Of a stretch of DNA of 64,000 nucleotides, positions 9,037 to 16,917 are shown one piece after another. Made by a program: the position numbers and the translations under genes. Origin of the DNA: Bacteroidetes bacterium 41-46 (GTDB lineage Bacteria; Bacteroidota; Bacteroidia; Bacteroidales; UBA932); contig MKTA01000018.1 in assembly GCA_001897515.1 (NCBI GenBank), forward strand, positions 186,001-250,000. The letters run 5' to 3'. The first letter of the stretch is position 1. Every line of letters begins with the position of its first letter. The notes beneath the pieces are model-generated. The model was not told where the DNA came from. It saw only the letters and a program-made list of their open reading frames with translations, and ran no database searches.

Positions 9037-9600
9037 CTATTTTGTGTTATTGTAGTCAAACAACCGGGCATCTTTTAAAAGGGGATGGTGTTTATCCTTT
9101 TCGCTCAGAATTATCTCATCCGGACTTAAACCCCAATCTATCCCTAAAGCCGGATCGTTCCAAAGTATTGCAGCCTCATCCTGAGGAGAGTAGTAGTTGT
9201 CGGTTTTATATTGAACTATAGTGTTATCCTCCAGGACAGAGAATCCGTGCGCAAACCCCCTTGGGATAAAAAGCTGTCTTTTATTGTCAGCAGAGAGTTC
9301 TGTCACTACACACTTTCCGAAAGTCGGAGAGCCTCTTCTTATATCAACAGCAGCATCAATTATCCGCCCGGTCACAACCCTGATCAGTTTAGACTGAGCC
9401 ATCGGAGGCAGCTGGTAGTGAAGCCCCCTGAGAACACCACGGTTTGAGAAGGACTCATTCTCCTGGACAAACACAGTCTCAACAACCTCTTTGTTAAATC
9501 TGTCTTTAAGAAAACACTCCATAAAGTAGCCCCTTGAGTCCCCTCTTACAATGGGCTCAATGATTACAACTTCCGGTATTTCACACTTTTTTATTATCAT
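9037..9600 (-). CDS. rfbC: dTDP-4-dehydrorhamnose 3,5-epimerase
   Basis: A 187-residue cupin-fold epimerase, the normal length. Seen motifs are GVLRGLHYQLPPMAQSKL with the catalytic histidine, VDIRRGSPTFGK, and PRGFAHGFSVLED, all hallmarks of RmlC. It lies between rfbA (43 bp upstream) and rfbD (2 bp downstream) and is surely co-transcribed with both. Confidence 0.97.
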   Translation of the reverse strand: MIIKKCEIPEVVIIEPIVRGDSRGYFMECFLKDRFNKEVVETVFVQENESFSNRGVLRGLHYQLPPMAQSKLIRVVTGRIIDAAVDIRRGSPTFGKCVVTELSADNKRQLFIPRGFAHGFSVLEDNTIVQYKTDNYYSPQDEAAILWNDPALGIDWGLSPDEIILSEKDKHHPLLKDARLFDYNNTK

Positions 9601-9643
9601 AATTCATTTCTGCAATTTAAGACATATGGCTATCTTCAATTTG

Positions 9644-10519
9644 CTACTGCCCGGCCATTTTGACAAGATACTGGCCGTACTGATTTTTAATCATCGGCTT
9701 TGCAATCTCCATGAGCTTATCGGCATCAATCCATCCGCTGTTGAATGCTATCTCCTCAAGACAAGCTACCTTGAGGCCGGTTCTTTTTTCAATAACCTCA
9801 ATAAAGGTTGACGCCTCAGAGAGTGATTCATGAGTTCCGGTGTCAAGCCAGGCAAAACCACGGCCAAGAGTCTGCAGTTTCAACCGCTCCATCTTTAAAA
9901 ACTCCTGATTAACTGTTGTAATCTCAAGCTCACCCCTTGCAGAGGGCTTTATTGATTTTGCTATCTCAACCACCTTGTTAGGGTAGAAATAGAGCCCCAC
10001 TACAGCGTAATTGCTCTTTGGCTCCCTTGGCTTCTCCTCAATAGAGAGAACCTTGCCATCTTTATTGAATTCAGCAACTCCATAGCGTTCAGGGTCATTT
10101 ACCCAGTAACCGAAAACTGTTGCATCTCCATCCTCATCGGCAGCCCTAACAGACTCCTTCAGCATTTTTATAAATGACTGACCATAGAAGATATTATCTC
10201 CCAGTACAAGACAAGCAGAGTCATCTCCGATAAATTTTTCTCCAATTATAAATGCCTGAGCAAGCCCGTCGGGAGATGGCTGTTCTGCATACTCAAACTT
10301 TACTCCGTAATCACTTCCGTCACCCAAAAGCCTTTTAAAACCCGGTAGGTCTCCGGGACTAGAAATAATAAGAATCTCCCTGATCCCGGCCATCATCAGA
10401 ACGGAGATAGGATAGTAAACCATTGGTTTATCATATATTGGAAGCAGTTGTTTGGAGATCCCCTTGGTAATGGGGTATAGTCTCGTGCCAGAACCACCCG
10501 CAAGTACAATGCCTTTCAT
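9644..10519 (-). CDS. rfbA: Glucose-1-phosphate thymidylyltransferase
   Basis: A 291-residue nucleotidyltransferase that makes dTDP-glucose from glucose-1-phosphate and dTTP and begins the rhamnose pathway. The nucleotide-binding [11 protein letters not shown] signature and the [15 protein letters not shown] region are intact, as are LGDNIFYG and [10 protein letters not shown]. It is the first gene of the minus-strand operon; a TATTTTTG box lies 35-42 bp upstream of its ATG. Confidence 0.97.
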   Translation of the reverse strand: MKGIVLAGGSGTRLYPITKGISKQLLPIYDKPMVYYPISVLMMAGIREILIISSPGDLPGFKRLLGDGSDYGVKFEYAEQPSPDGLAQAFIIGEKFIGDDSACLVLGDNIFYGQSFIKMLKESVRAADEDGDATVFGYWVNDPERYGVAEFNKDGKVLSIEEKPREPKSNYAVVGLYFYPNKVVEIAKSIKPSARGELEITTVNQEFLKMERLKLQTLGRGFAWLDTGTHESLSEASTFIEVIEKRTGLKVACLEEIAFNSGWIDADKLMEIAKPMIKNQYGQYLVKMAGQ

Positions 10520-10553
10520 AAAGAGAAGAGTTTGAGTTATTTATTATATATGA

Positions 10554-10561
10554 CAAAAATA
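10554..10561 (-). promoter_or_regulatory. Possible -7 box for the rfb operon
   Basis: On the minus strand the sequence reads TATTTTTG, matching the Bacteroidota -7 consensus TAnnTTTG, with a leader of about 28 nt before the rfbA start. The upstream TTTG lies only 16 nt away instead of 19-21, so the -33 half is not convincing. Confidence 0.35.
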
Positions 10562-10657
10562 ACTAATTTATTCTCTCCAAAGAAGATTTATTCTCTCTGC
10601 AGATGATATTATTCTAAGAACAGAAGATAAATATCCCTACTCAAAAGATTTTATTCA

Positions 10658-10677
10658 CCTGACATTAGATTGTCAGG
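10658..10677. terminator. Hairpin downstream of the patatin gene
   Basis: CCTGACA-ttagat-TGTCAGG forms a perfect 7-bp stem between the divergently placed rfb operon and the 3' end of the patatin gene. On the minus strand it is followed by an A/T mix (TGAATAAAATCTTTT) but no clean T run, so termination of the patatin transcript is possible, not certain. Confidence 0.4.
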
Positions 10678-10681
10678 AGGG

Positions 10682-10724
10682 ATCAAACTATCCGTCAGTT
10701 TAAATCAAACTATCCGTCAGTTTA
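10682..10724. repeat. 22-bp tandem duplication at the patatin stop
   Basis: The 21-base unit atcaaactatccgtcagttta occurs twice with a period of 22 bp. The right copy encodes the last residues of the patatin protein (LTDSLI) and the left copy repeats them after the stop codon, as expected of a slippage duplication across the gene end. Confidence 0.75.
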
Positions 10725-11713
10725 TCCAGCACATCACCGTTGTGATCAATAAAGTACTGTGCAGCATCGGCCAGATCCCTGATATTCCTCTGGGTAGCCC
10801 TGTCCATATCAACATCTGCATTCAAAAGCGAGGGCTCAATTCTTATATAATTGCCATGGCAATCAAGGGTTTTGCAGAGTTGTTTAATCTGATAATCAAC
10901 AGTTTCAGCAACAGATGAGAGCATAATGTCAAGAATCGGGCTAAGCCAGCCAATATACCCGAACCTTCTGACCCTCTCATATGGATATGAACGCTCGGCC
11001 TTGCCTGTCCCGGCCGATACCATTAGAAAATTCCTGACCCCCTCCTCTGGCCAGAGCTTAACCGCCTCCACAAGAGCGCACATTGAGGGGTTGTTGGCAT
11101 ATATCCCTCCGTCCACAAGGTTGCGGAAAGGGATGTTATCCTCCGATACACCGTCGGCCCTAAGCAAATCCGAGCTTATTGGATAGACCTTGGCAGGGGG
11201 AAAGTAGGTTGGGGCGGCAGATGTGGCACGGACAATATCACATAGCCTGTAGTCTGCCAGTGTGCCATATTTTCCGGTGTCGCTCCTGGTAAAAAGCAGA
11301 GCCTTCCTTGAGGTCATTTCATAAGATGTAATAAGACAGTCCTTTGCAACCTCGGATATAGTTGCGTCCCCAAGAATTCTCTTTGCAAAATCATAAAGGG
11401 CATCCTCTTTGTACCTGCTGGAGAAGAGACCGAAACCGGATTTAAGTCTCTGCCCGAGCCCCCGGTGGAAGAGAATCGGTCCAAGCTCACGGTAGAATTC
11501 AAGAATCTGAGATGCACTGTATCTTTTAGGGGAGAGGTAAAGAACCGCAAGGATGCCTCCCGTTGAAGTACCCGCCAGAAGGTCAAACTTATCTGCAAGC
11601 CTGAGGTTCCGGTCGCCTGACGCGAGCTTAAGCCTCTCCTCCAGATTAGCAAAAATAGCCGCCGGGATAATTCCCCGGATGCCACCACCGTCAATGGAAA
11701 GAATTTTTTTCAA
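10700..11713 (-). CDS. Patatin-like phospholipase
   Basis: A 337-residue lipid acyl hydrolase. The oxyanion loop DGGGIRG is at residues 8-14, the nucleophile elbow GTSTG (catalytic Ser) near residue 50, and the catalytic Asp in VDGGIYANNP near 203. The family uses a Ser-Asp dyad. The start is a TTG at 11711-11713; no in-frame ATG exists near the conserved N terminus, so a non-ATG start is the best reading. Patatins of this form serve as CBASS effectors when next to a CD-NTase, but no such gene is nearby, so a stand-alone phospholipase is more likely. Confidence 0.88.
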   Translation of the reverse strand: MKKILSIDGGGIRGIIPAAIFANLEERLKLASGDRNLRLADKFDLLAGTSTGGILAVLYLSPKRYSASQILEFYRELGPILFHRGLGQRLKSGFGLFSSRYKEDALYDFAKRILGDATISEVAKDCLITSYEMTSRKALLFTRSDTGKYGTLADYRLCDIVRATSAAPTYFPPAKVYPISSDLLRADGVSEDNIPFRNLVDGGIYANNPSMCALVEAVKLWPEEGVRNFLMVSAGTGKAERSYPYERVRRFGYIGWLSPILDIMLSSVAETVDYQIKQLCKTLDCHGNYIRIEPSLLNADVDMDRATQRNIRDLADAAQYFIDHNGDVLDKLTDSLI

Positions 11714-11810
11714 TAGAGAGTGTTGTTAAAGAACGTTATTATTAAAGAGTGTTATTATTAGATATTGTTATTATTTGAAAGTGTTGTTATATAATGTTGT
11801 TATTTGAAAG

Positions 11811-11892
11811 TGTTATTGTTAGATAATGCTGATATTTGAAAGTGTTATTGTTAGATAATGCTGATATTTGAAAGTGTTATTGTTAGATAATG
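11811..11892. repeat. 32-bp tandem repeat upstream of ferritin
   Basis: Two exact copies (11811-11842 and 11843-11874) of a 32-bp unit starting TGTTATTGTTAGATAATGCT, then a partial third. Less regular relatives (GTTATTATT, TTTGAAAGTG) extend left to about 11720. The rest of the 371-bp gap up to the ferritin ATG is AT-rich and must hold the ferritin promoter, which I could not place with confidence. Confidence 0.8.
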
Positions 11893-12084
11893 ATTCTATA
11901 ATTGAGTCATATGTAAATAAGAGTCAATATTGCTCAATAGATAAATCTAATTACTCAATGCATTAAATCTATTGGCCGATCTTAGCCCAAATGTAACAAA
12001 AAATGATTAACTTAGCGAGACATTTTACATTGAACGCGCTTGATTATTAACTGATAATACAAACAATATTAAAAATTTACCACA

Positions 12085-12603
12085 ATGAAATTCAACAAAA
12101 AAGTAGAGGATATCCTCAATAAACAGGTTAACGCAGAGTTCTGGTCTGCATTTATGTATCTTTCAATGTCTGCATGGTTTGAAAACCAGGGCCTTAAAGG
12201 AATGGCAAACTGGATGAAAGTTCAGTATCTTGAGGAGACTTCACACGCGATGAAGATTTATGACTTCATTATCAGCCGAGGAGGCGAAGCAAAGCTTGCA
12301 GCCATAGATAAAGTTCCTACAGAGTGGAAGAGCATTACTGAGGTGTTTGAGGAGACATACAAACATGAGTGCAAGGTGACCGAGATGATTCACAACTGCT
12401 ACAACGTGGCCGCCGCAGAGAAAGACCACGCCTCAACCAACATGCTTCAGTGGTTCATAGACGAGCAGGTAGAAGAGGAGCAAAATGTAATAGAGATTCT
12501 TGACCAGCTGAAGCTAATTGGCGACAAAGGTCAGGGCATCTTCATGCTCAATAAAGAGCTAGCCGGCAGAGTATTTGTTGACGCCACAAAAGGAGCCGAA
12601 TAA
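12085..12603 (+). CDS. ftnA: Ferritin (bacterial non-haem type)
   Basis: A 172-residue four-helix iron-storage protein of typical length. Ferroxidase ligands are visible: E in LNKQVNAEFWSAF (near 17), EETSH (near 50-53), and E with QxxE in QWFIDEQVEEEQ (near 126-131). The haem-ligand Met of bacterioferritin is absent, so this is FtnA rather than Bfr. The gene stands alone, with its own strong terminator at 12646-12680. Confidence 0.95.
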   Translation: MKFNKKVEDILNKQVNAEFWSAFMYLSMSAWFENQGLKGMANWMKVQYLEETSHAMKIYDFIISRGGEAKLAAIDKVPTEWKSITEVFEETYKHECKVTEMIHNCYNVAAAEKDHASTNMLQWFIDEQVEEEQNVIEILDQLKLIGDKGQGIFMLNKELAGRVFVDATKGAE

Positions 12604-12645
12604 AGTTCCACGCAAATAACAGAAATACAAGTATTTTAAATAGTT

Positions 12646-12680
12646 AGAGGCCGCCCGGCGACGGGCGGCCTCTTTTCTTT
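12646..12680 (+). terminator. Rho-independent terminator of the ferritin gene
   Basis: AGAGGCCGCCC (12646-12656) pairs with GGGCGGCCTCT (12663-12673) around a 6-nt loop and runs into TTTTCTTTTAT. It lies 43 bp after the ferritin stop. Confidence 0.92.
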
Positions 12681-12705
12681 TATAGAGAACTTAAGGTTTG
12701 CGTGC

Positions 12706-12755
12706 AAGTTCAGATTTACAGTTAAATTCAGATTTACAGTCAAGTTCAGATTTTT
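12706..12755. repeat. 18-bp tandem repeat
   Basis: Two full copies and one partial copy of AAGTTCAGATTTACAGTT-like units with an 18-bp period, between the ferritin terminator and the first 130-bp element. It has no reading frame of interest. Confidence 0.7.
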
Positions 12756-12773
12756 AGGCATATGTTTCCGCAG

Positions 12774-12903
12774 GCTTGCCACCCCTCCCTGTACAATTAA
12801 CAGTTTTACAGATAATTAACTTTTGCAAAATCTCAAAAAACGCAAAAATCTAAAAATTCAATCAGCTATATACTAGCATGATGTACATCGGAGGGTGGCA
12901 AGC
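12774..12903. repeat. 130-bp inverted-repeat element, copy A1
   Basis: Begins GCTTGCCACCCCTCCCTGTA and ends TGTACATCGGAGGGTGGCAAGC. The ~22-bp ends are inverted repeats of each other, and the AT-rich interior has no ORF. Copy A2 (13099) is nearly identical, and B1/B2 (30363, 30722) are diverged copies of exactly the same length. The structure is that of a MITE or BIME-like non-autonomous element. Confidence 0.88.
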
Positions 12904-12930
12904 CTCACGCCCCTTCCGCCAGTTTTGAGT

Positions 12931-13098
12931 GGTGCTTCGCCCTTTTTCACGGACTAACGTCCGGATTTAGATGGTGCTTCGCAGTTCACACGCCTGTGGT
13001 CGTAATTAGGTAGTGGATCGCAGTTCACACGGCCTGCGGCCGGAATAAAGTGGTGCTTCGCCGTGTTTAGCCATTCGGCAGTATGCACTTCTTGAAGG
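12931..13098. repeat. GGTGCTTCGC direct-repeat spacer with mini-hairpins
   Basis: Four to five diverged ~40-bp units each starting near GGTGCTTCGC or GTGGATCGC lie between two 130-bp elements. They carry short palindromes: GGAC-taac-GTCC at 12951-12962 and GGCC-tgc-GGCC at 13031-13041. A shorter version of the same spacer (same beginning and same CTTGAAG end) lies at 30509-30590, again between two 130-bp elements. There is no coding potential. Confidence 0.78.
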
Positions 13099-13228
13099 GC
13101 TTGCCACCCCTCCATATACAATTAACAGTCTTACAGACAATTAATTTTTGCAAAATCTCAAAAAACGCAAAAATCTAAAAATTCAATCAGCTATATATCA
13201 ACAAGATGTACAACGGAGGGTGGCAAGC
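13099..13228. repeat. 130-bp inverted-repeat element, copy A2
   Basis: Same boundaries and length as A1: GCTTGCCACCCCTCC at the left and GGAGGGTGGCAAGC at the right, with almost the same interior (TTTTGCAAAATCTCAAAAAA). It is in direct orientation to A1. Confidence 0.88.
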
Positions 13229-13260
13229 CATCCACCTTAGAGTTTGGCACTCCCACCCAG

Positions 13261-13400
13261 AAACTCTCTTTGTTTTGTGGGTTTTAGCGCAGGTTTGTTG
13301 ATCCACAAACTCTCTTTGTTTTAGTGGGTATTAGCGTAGGTTTGTTGACCTACAAACTCTCCTTGATTCTCTCGGGTATCAATGCGGGTTCATTGACAAC
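13261..13400. repeat. Degenerate triplication of the sucD 3' end
   Basis: Three units of 46-47 bp start AAACTCTC at 13261, 13307 and 13354. The rightmost is the real 3' end of sucD. The two to its left repeat it beyond the stop codon, with drift (for example GGTTTGTTGATCCAC versus GGTTCATTGACAAC). They are non-coding remnants. Confidence 0.75.
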
Positions 13401-14216
13401 GGTGACGCCGGCGGATTCTAGGGCGGCAATCTTCTCTTTTGCTGTGCCGGTGCCGCTGGAAATAATTGCGCCGGCGTGGCCCATTCGTTTGTCGGCGGGT
13501 GCTGTCTGACCGGCTATGAAAGAGAAGACTGGTTTAGTAACATGCTCTTTAATGTAGGCGGCGGCCCTCTCCTCTGCATCTCCGCCAATTTCTCCTATCA
13601 TTACAATTGAGTCTGTCTCGGGGTCACCCTGGAACATCTGCAGAAGATCAATGTAGTAAAGGCCGGATACCGGGTCGCCACCTATACCCACAGCTGTGGA
13701 TTGACCTATGCCTGCGCGAGTCAGATTGTAAACCACTTCGTATGTGAGAGTTCCGCTTCTGGATATTACACCGGTTCTTCCGGGGGTAAAGATATTACCC
13801 GGCATAATTCCAACAAGAGATTTCCCCGGTGAGATAAGTCCCGGACAGTTTGGTCCTATGATTCTTGCTCCCATAGCGGTGGCGTAGTGTCGGGCACCAA
13901 TGAAATCAAGTGTCGGCACACCCTCAGTTATCACTATAATAAGTTTGATTCCACCCTCAGCTGCCTCCATAACGGCATCTTTAACAAACGGTGCCGGAAC
14001 AAATATTATTGATGTATCTGCCGATGTTTCCCTTACTGCATCTGAGACAGTATTGAATACAGGGAAACCATCGTGGATTGTACCACCCTTTCCCGGGGAG
14101 GTCCCACCCACTACCCGGGTACCGTAATCTCTCATCTTTGATGCGTGAAAACCTCCGTCTCTGCCGGTGATTCCCTGTACGATTACTCTGCTGCTTTTGT
14201 CTAGTAATATGCTCAT
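13350..14216 (-). CDS. sucD: Succinate-CoA ligase, alpha subunit
   Basis: A 288-residue subunit carrying the CoA-binding Rossmann domain ([15 protein letters not shown] near 12-26) and the phosphohistidine loop (RMGHAGAII near 245-253). Together with SucC it interconverts succinyl-CoA and succinate with NTP formation, a key step in Bacteroidales propionate/succinate metabolism. The length is normal. It is transcribed after sucC, with 194 bp between them, an unusually wide gap filled by a 24-bp tandem repeat. Confidence 0.96.
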   Translation of the reverse strand: MSILLDKSSRVIVQGITGRDGGFHASKMRDYGTRVVGGTSPGKGGTIHDGFPVFNTVSDAVRETSADTSIIFVPAPFVKDAVMEAAEGGIKLIIVITEGVPTLDFIGARHYATAMGARIIGPNCPGLISPGKSLVGIMPGNIFTPGRTGVISRSGTLTYEVVYNLTRAGIGQSTAVGIGGDPVSGLYYIDLLQMFQGDPETDSIVMIGEIGGDAEERAAAYIKEHVTKPVFSFIAGQTAPADKRMGHAGAIISSGTGTAKEKIAALESAGVTVVNEPALIPERIKESL

Positions 14217-14264
14217 ATATAATTATTTATCTGTTTGCATAAAATTCATTTTACCCGATAGGTT

Positions 14265-14371
14265 GCATGCTTGTTCACTTGCCTGAATGCATGCTTGTTC
14301 ACTTGCCTGAATGCATGCTTGTTCACTTGCCTATTGTATGCTTGTTCACTTGCCTGAATGCATGCTTGTTC
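14265..14371. repeat. 24-bp tandem repeat between sucC and sucD
   Basis: Five copies of GCATGCTTGTTCACTTGCCT-GAAT at 14265, 14289, 14313, 14336 and 14360; the fourth starts GTATGC and follows a 23-bp unit. It lies wholly inside the sucC-sucD intercistronic gap. GCATGC is self-complementary, so the transcript could form weak hairpins. Copy number may vary between strains. Confidence 0.88.
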
Positions 14372-14410
14372 GCCTTCCGGCTTATCCATCAAGCTTTAAC
14401 AATTGCGGAA

Positions 14411-15544
14411 CTATTTTACCAGTGCCACTGCCTTCCGGATTGCCTCGCCCATGGTCTCTGCGCTGTGGAAAGGTGTGCCTTCAAGCATTGCCCTCCCCTC
14501 TTTTTCATTGGTGCCGGTGAGGCGGATGACAATTGGAATATCGGTTTTGATTTCATTGAAGGCGGTTATGAGTCCGCGGGCTACGTCGTCGCAGCGGGTT
14601 ATTCCTCCGAATATATTAATCAGCACAACCTTCACCTCTTTATCAGAGAGGAGGAGTTTCATTGCCTCAATTACCTTTCTTGGGTTTGAGCTTCCCCCTA
14701 TATCAAGGAAGTTTGCAGGATTGCCTCCGTACAACTTTATCAGATCCATAGTTGCCATTGCAAGGCCGGCTCCGTTTACCATACAGCCAATCTCTCCCCC
14801 AAGATGGACAAAGCTGAATCCGTTGGCCTTAGCCTCAAGCTCTCTCTTCTCCTCCTCATCCGGCTCAAAAAGAGCCTCAATTTCCGGTTGGCGGAAGAGA
14901 GCGTTATCATCAAAATTGAGTTTTGCATCAAGAGCCAGAAGACGGCCATCTCTCGTGACTACCAGAGGATTTACCTCCACCAGAGATGCGTCGGCAGAGA
15001 CCATAAGCTTGTACAGTTTCTGAATCATGTTTTTACCCTGCAAAACCAGTCCCCACTCATCAAATAGTATTGCAGAAGCCTTTTTTGCAAGAAAATCGGG
15101 AATACCCACAAACGGGAATATCGGAATTTTATGAATCTTCTCAGGAGTTTTCGCAGCCACCTCCTCAATCTCAACGCCACCTTCACGGCTGAGAATCATA
15201 ATGACGCTCTTGGAGTTCCTGTCAACGGCAAAGCTGAAGTAGTACTCCGATGCAATATCGGCAGCCTCAGCCACCATTACCCGATCCACAATCAGCCCCT
15301 TTATCTCCATGCCGAGTATCGCCTTGGCTGCGGCACCTGTTTCGGCCCTGGAGGATGTAAGTTTGATCCCCCCAGCCTTTCCGCGCCCACCGGTCAACAC
15401 CTGTGCCTTAACCACGGCTCTCTCAAGCACCAGCTCGTCGTAGGCGGCCATAGCCTCCTCTGCGCTTCTGCACACCTTACCTATTACAGTGGGAACCCCC
15501 ATTTTATCAAAGAGCTCCTTACCTTGATATTCATGTATCTTCAT
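14411..15544 (-). CDS. sucC: Succinate-CoA ligase, beta subunit
   Basis: A 377-residue ATP-grasp subunit. It begins MKIHEYQGKELFDKMGVPT, the classical start, and contains the nucleotide-grasp residues (VVKAQVLTGGRGKAGGIKL), the metal-binding EVNPLVV segment and the C-terminal NIFGGITRCDDVARG loop that contacts SucD. It is intact and of normal size. Confidence 0.96.
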   Translation of the reverse strand: MKIHEYQGKELFDKMGVPTVIGKVCRSAEEAMAAYDELVLERAVVKAQVLTGGRGKAGGIKLTSSRAETGAAAKAILGMEIKGLIVDRVMVAEAADIASEYYFSFAVDRNSKSVIMILSREGGVEIEEVAAKTPEKIHKIPIFPFVGIPDFLAKKASAILFDEWGLVLQGKNMIQKLYKLMVSADASLVEVNPLVVTRDGRLLALDAKLNFDDNALFRQPEIEALFEPDEEEKRELEAKANGFSFVHLGGEIGCMVNGAGLAMATMDLIKLYGGNPANFLDIGGSSNPRKVIEAMKLLLSDKEVKVVLINIFGGITRCDDVARGLITAFNEIKTDIPIVIRLTGTNEKEGRAMLEGTPFHSAETMGEAIRKAVALVK

Positions 15545-15585
15545 AAGCTTCTATTTGCCTATAAAGATAGTATTATTTCTGAATA

Positions 15586-16827
15586 TTAATGCTTTGAGAA
15601 GGCCCTGATTTGGGGCATAAATGCAGATGCAACGCCAATTATTGCGAGCATGGAACCACCAATTATAAATGCATTTGTAACCCCGATAGAGTCAGCGATA
15701 AAGCCCGTAGCCATTAGTGAAAACATTGCCGGTATCATTATCAGGCTGTTATGGATTGAAAATATTCTCCCCAGCACTGCACTGTCAAGAGAGCTCTGAA
15801 GCACAACAGAGAATGCTCCCCAGAAGATCGCCCCGGCAATACCCCCAATGAATGTGAACATTACAAAAAATTTATACCCCTCTTCAGGAAGGAATCCGGA
15901 CAGTACAAATGTTGTTCCCAGAATTACATACATGCCGTTTATCAGCATAACCTTATTGAATCTGAACCTCTCCAGACTCATAATACCACCCCCCGCCAGC
16001 ATCCCGACACCCCACGACACCTCCACAACGCTCATCATATATGTATCCCCGGCAAAATGCTCAAGGGTCATAAGCGGGAAGAGGGTTGAGACAGGGACCA
16101 TTGCCAGACTGGCAAATACAGTAAAAATAAACATCCACATAAGGCCTGGTCTGAGCCGAATCTCATGCAGAGCCACGCCAAGCTCTCTGAAGAACCGTCT
16201 GAACTCCTCGCTCTCTTTGTGTTGCTCACCACTTTTTTCAGGGTTGGGAATCTTTACAAAAAGCAGGGAGGCACTGGCAATTGCAGCACCAAAGACATCA
16301 AAGAGGAGCACCCATACAATATTCAGATTGGCAACAAAGAGCGCAGCCATTGCCGGAGCAGCAATTGAGCTCATTGAGAAAATCATATTGTTCACCCCGG
16401 CAACCTTCATTAGCTTCTCCTTTGGAGCAAGCAGAGGAATTGAAGCCTCAAGGGCAGGCATATGGAATGAGCTACCTATTGATCTCAGAGCGAGCAGAGC
16501 ATACAGTATCCCGATACTCACCTCTCCGTGGCCAAGCTGAAAAATAACAGCCATCACAAGAGTCATCAGGGCAATGTAGAGGTCGGCAATAATCATCGTT
16601 CTCTTTCTGTTCCACCTGTCCACAAGAACCCCTGTGAAGAGACCCAGTACAAGCTGAGGAAGAAGTGATGCAATTGTTGCAAAAGCAAGCACCTCGGCAG
16701 AGCCTGTCTCAATGCTTAGCCAAAAGATTACAGCAAAGCTTACCATGCTGCTGCTCAGTGTTGAAAAAAGCTGTCCTGTCCAGATAAAGGCAAAAGTTCT
16801 TCTCCAGCCGCTCCCGATATTCTCCAT
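15586..16827 (-). CDS. MFS transporter (MFS_3 / EntS-like)
   Basis: A 413-residue 12-helix inner-membrane transporter. It opens with GWRRTFAFIWTGQLFSTLSSSMVSFAVIFWL and has the MFS loop motif LVDRWNRKRTMI between helices 2 and 3. This subfamily includes siderophore and macrolide exporters; the substrate cannot be read from sequence. The gene is monocistronic and divergent from the PPi-PEPCK-like gene. Confidence 0.85.
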   Translation of the reverse strand: MENIGSGWRRTFAFIWTGQLFSTLSSSMVSFAVIFWLSIETGSAEVLAFATIASLLPQLVLGLFTGVLVDRWNRKRTMIIADLYIALMTLVMAVIFQLGHGEVSIGILYALLALRSIGSSFHMPALEASIPLLAPKEKLMKVAGVNNMIFSMSSIAAPAMAALFVANLNIVWVLLFDVFGAAIASASLLFVKIPNPEKSGEQHKESEEFRRFFRELGVALHEIRLRPGLMWMFIFTVFASLAMVPVSTLFPLMTLEHFAGDTYMMSVVEVSWGVGMLAGGGIMSLERFRFNKVMLINGMYVILGTTFVLSGFLPEEGYKFFVMFTFIGGIAGAIFWGAFSVVLQSSLDSAVLGRIFSIHNSLIMIPAMFSLMATGFIADSIGVTNAFIIGGSMLAIIGVASAFMPQIRAFSKH

Positions 16828-16917
16828 CTATTATTGATTTGCGGATGCTAAGATAATAAATCTCCATTTTTGGAACCATTTTTGCATAATATTTGGGAGA
16901 TTAAAAGAGGCAACTAT

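Noticed and set aside
10700-11713. Patatin as a CBASS effector
   Set aside because: No CD-NTase, HORMA/TRIP13 or E1/E2-JAB gene is adjacent; neighbours are rhamnose genes and ferritin.
14265-14371. Regularly spaced repeats that might be a CRISPR array
   Set aside because: The units are directly adjacent with no unique spacers and no cas genes occur in the window.
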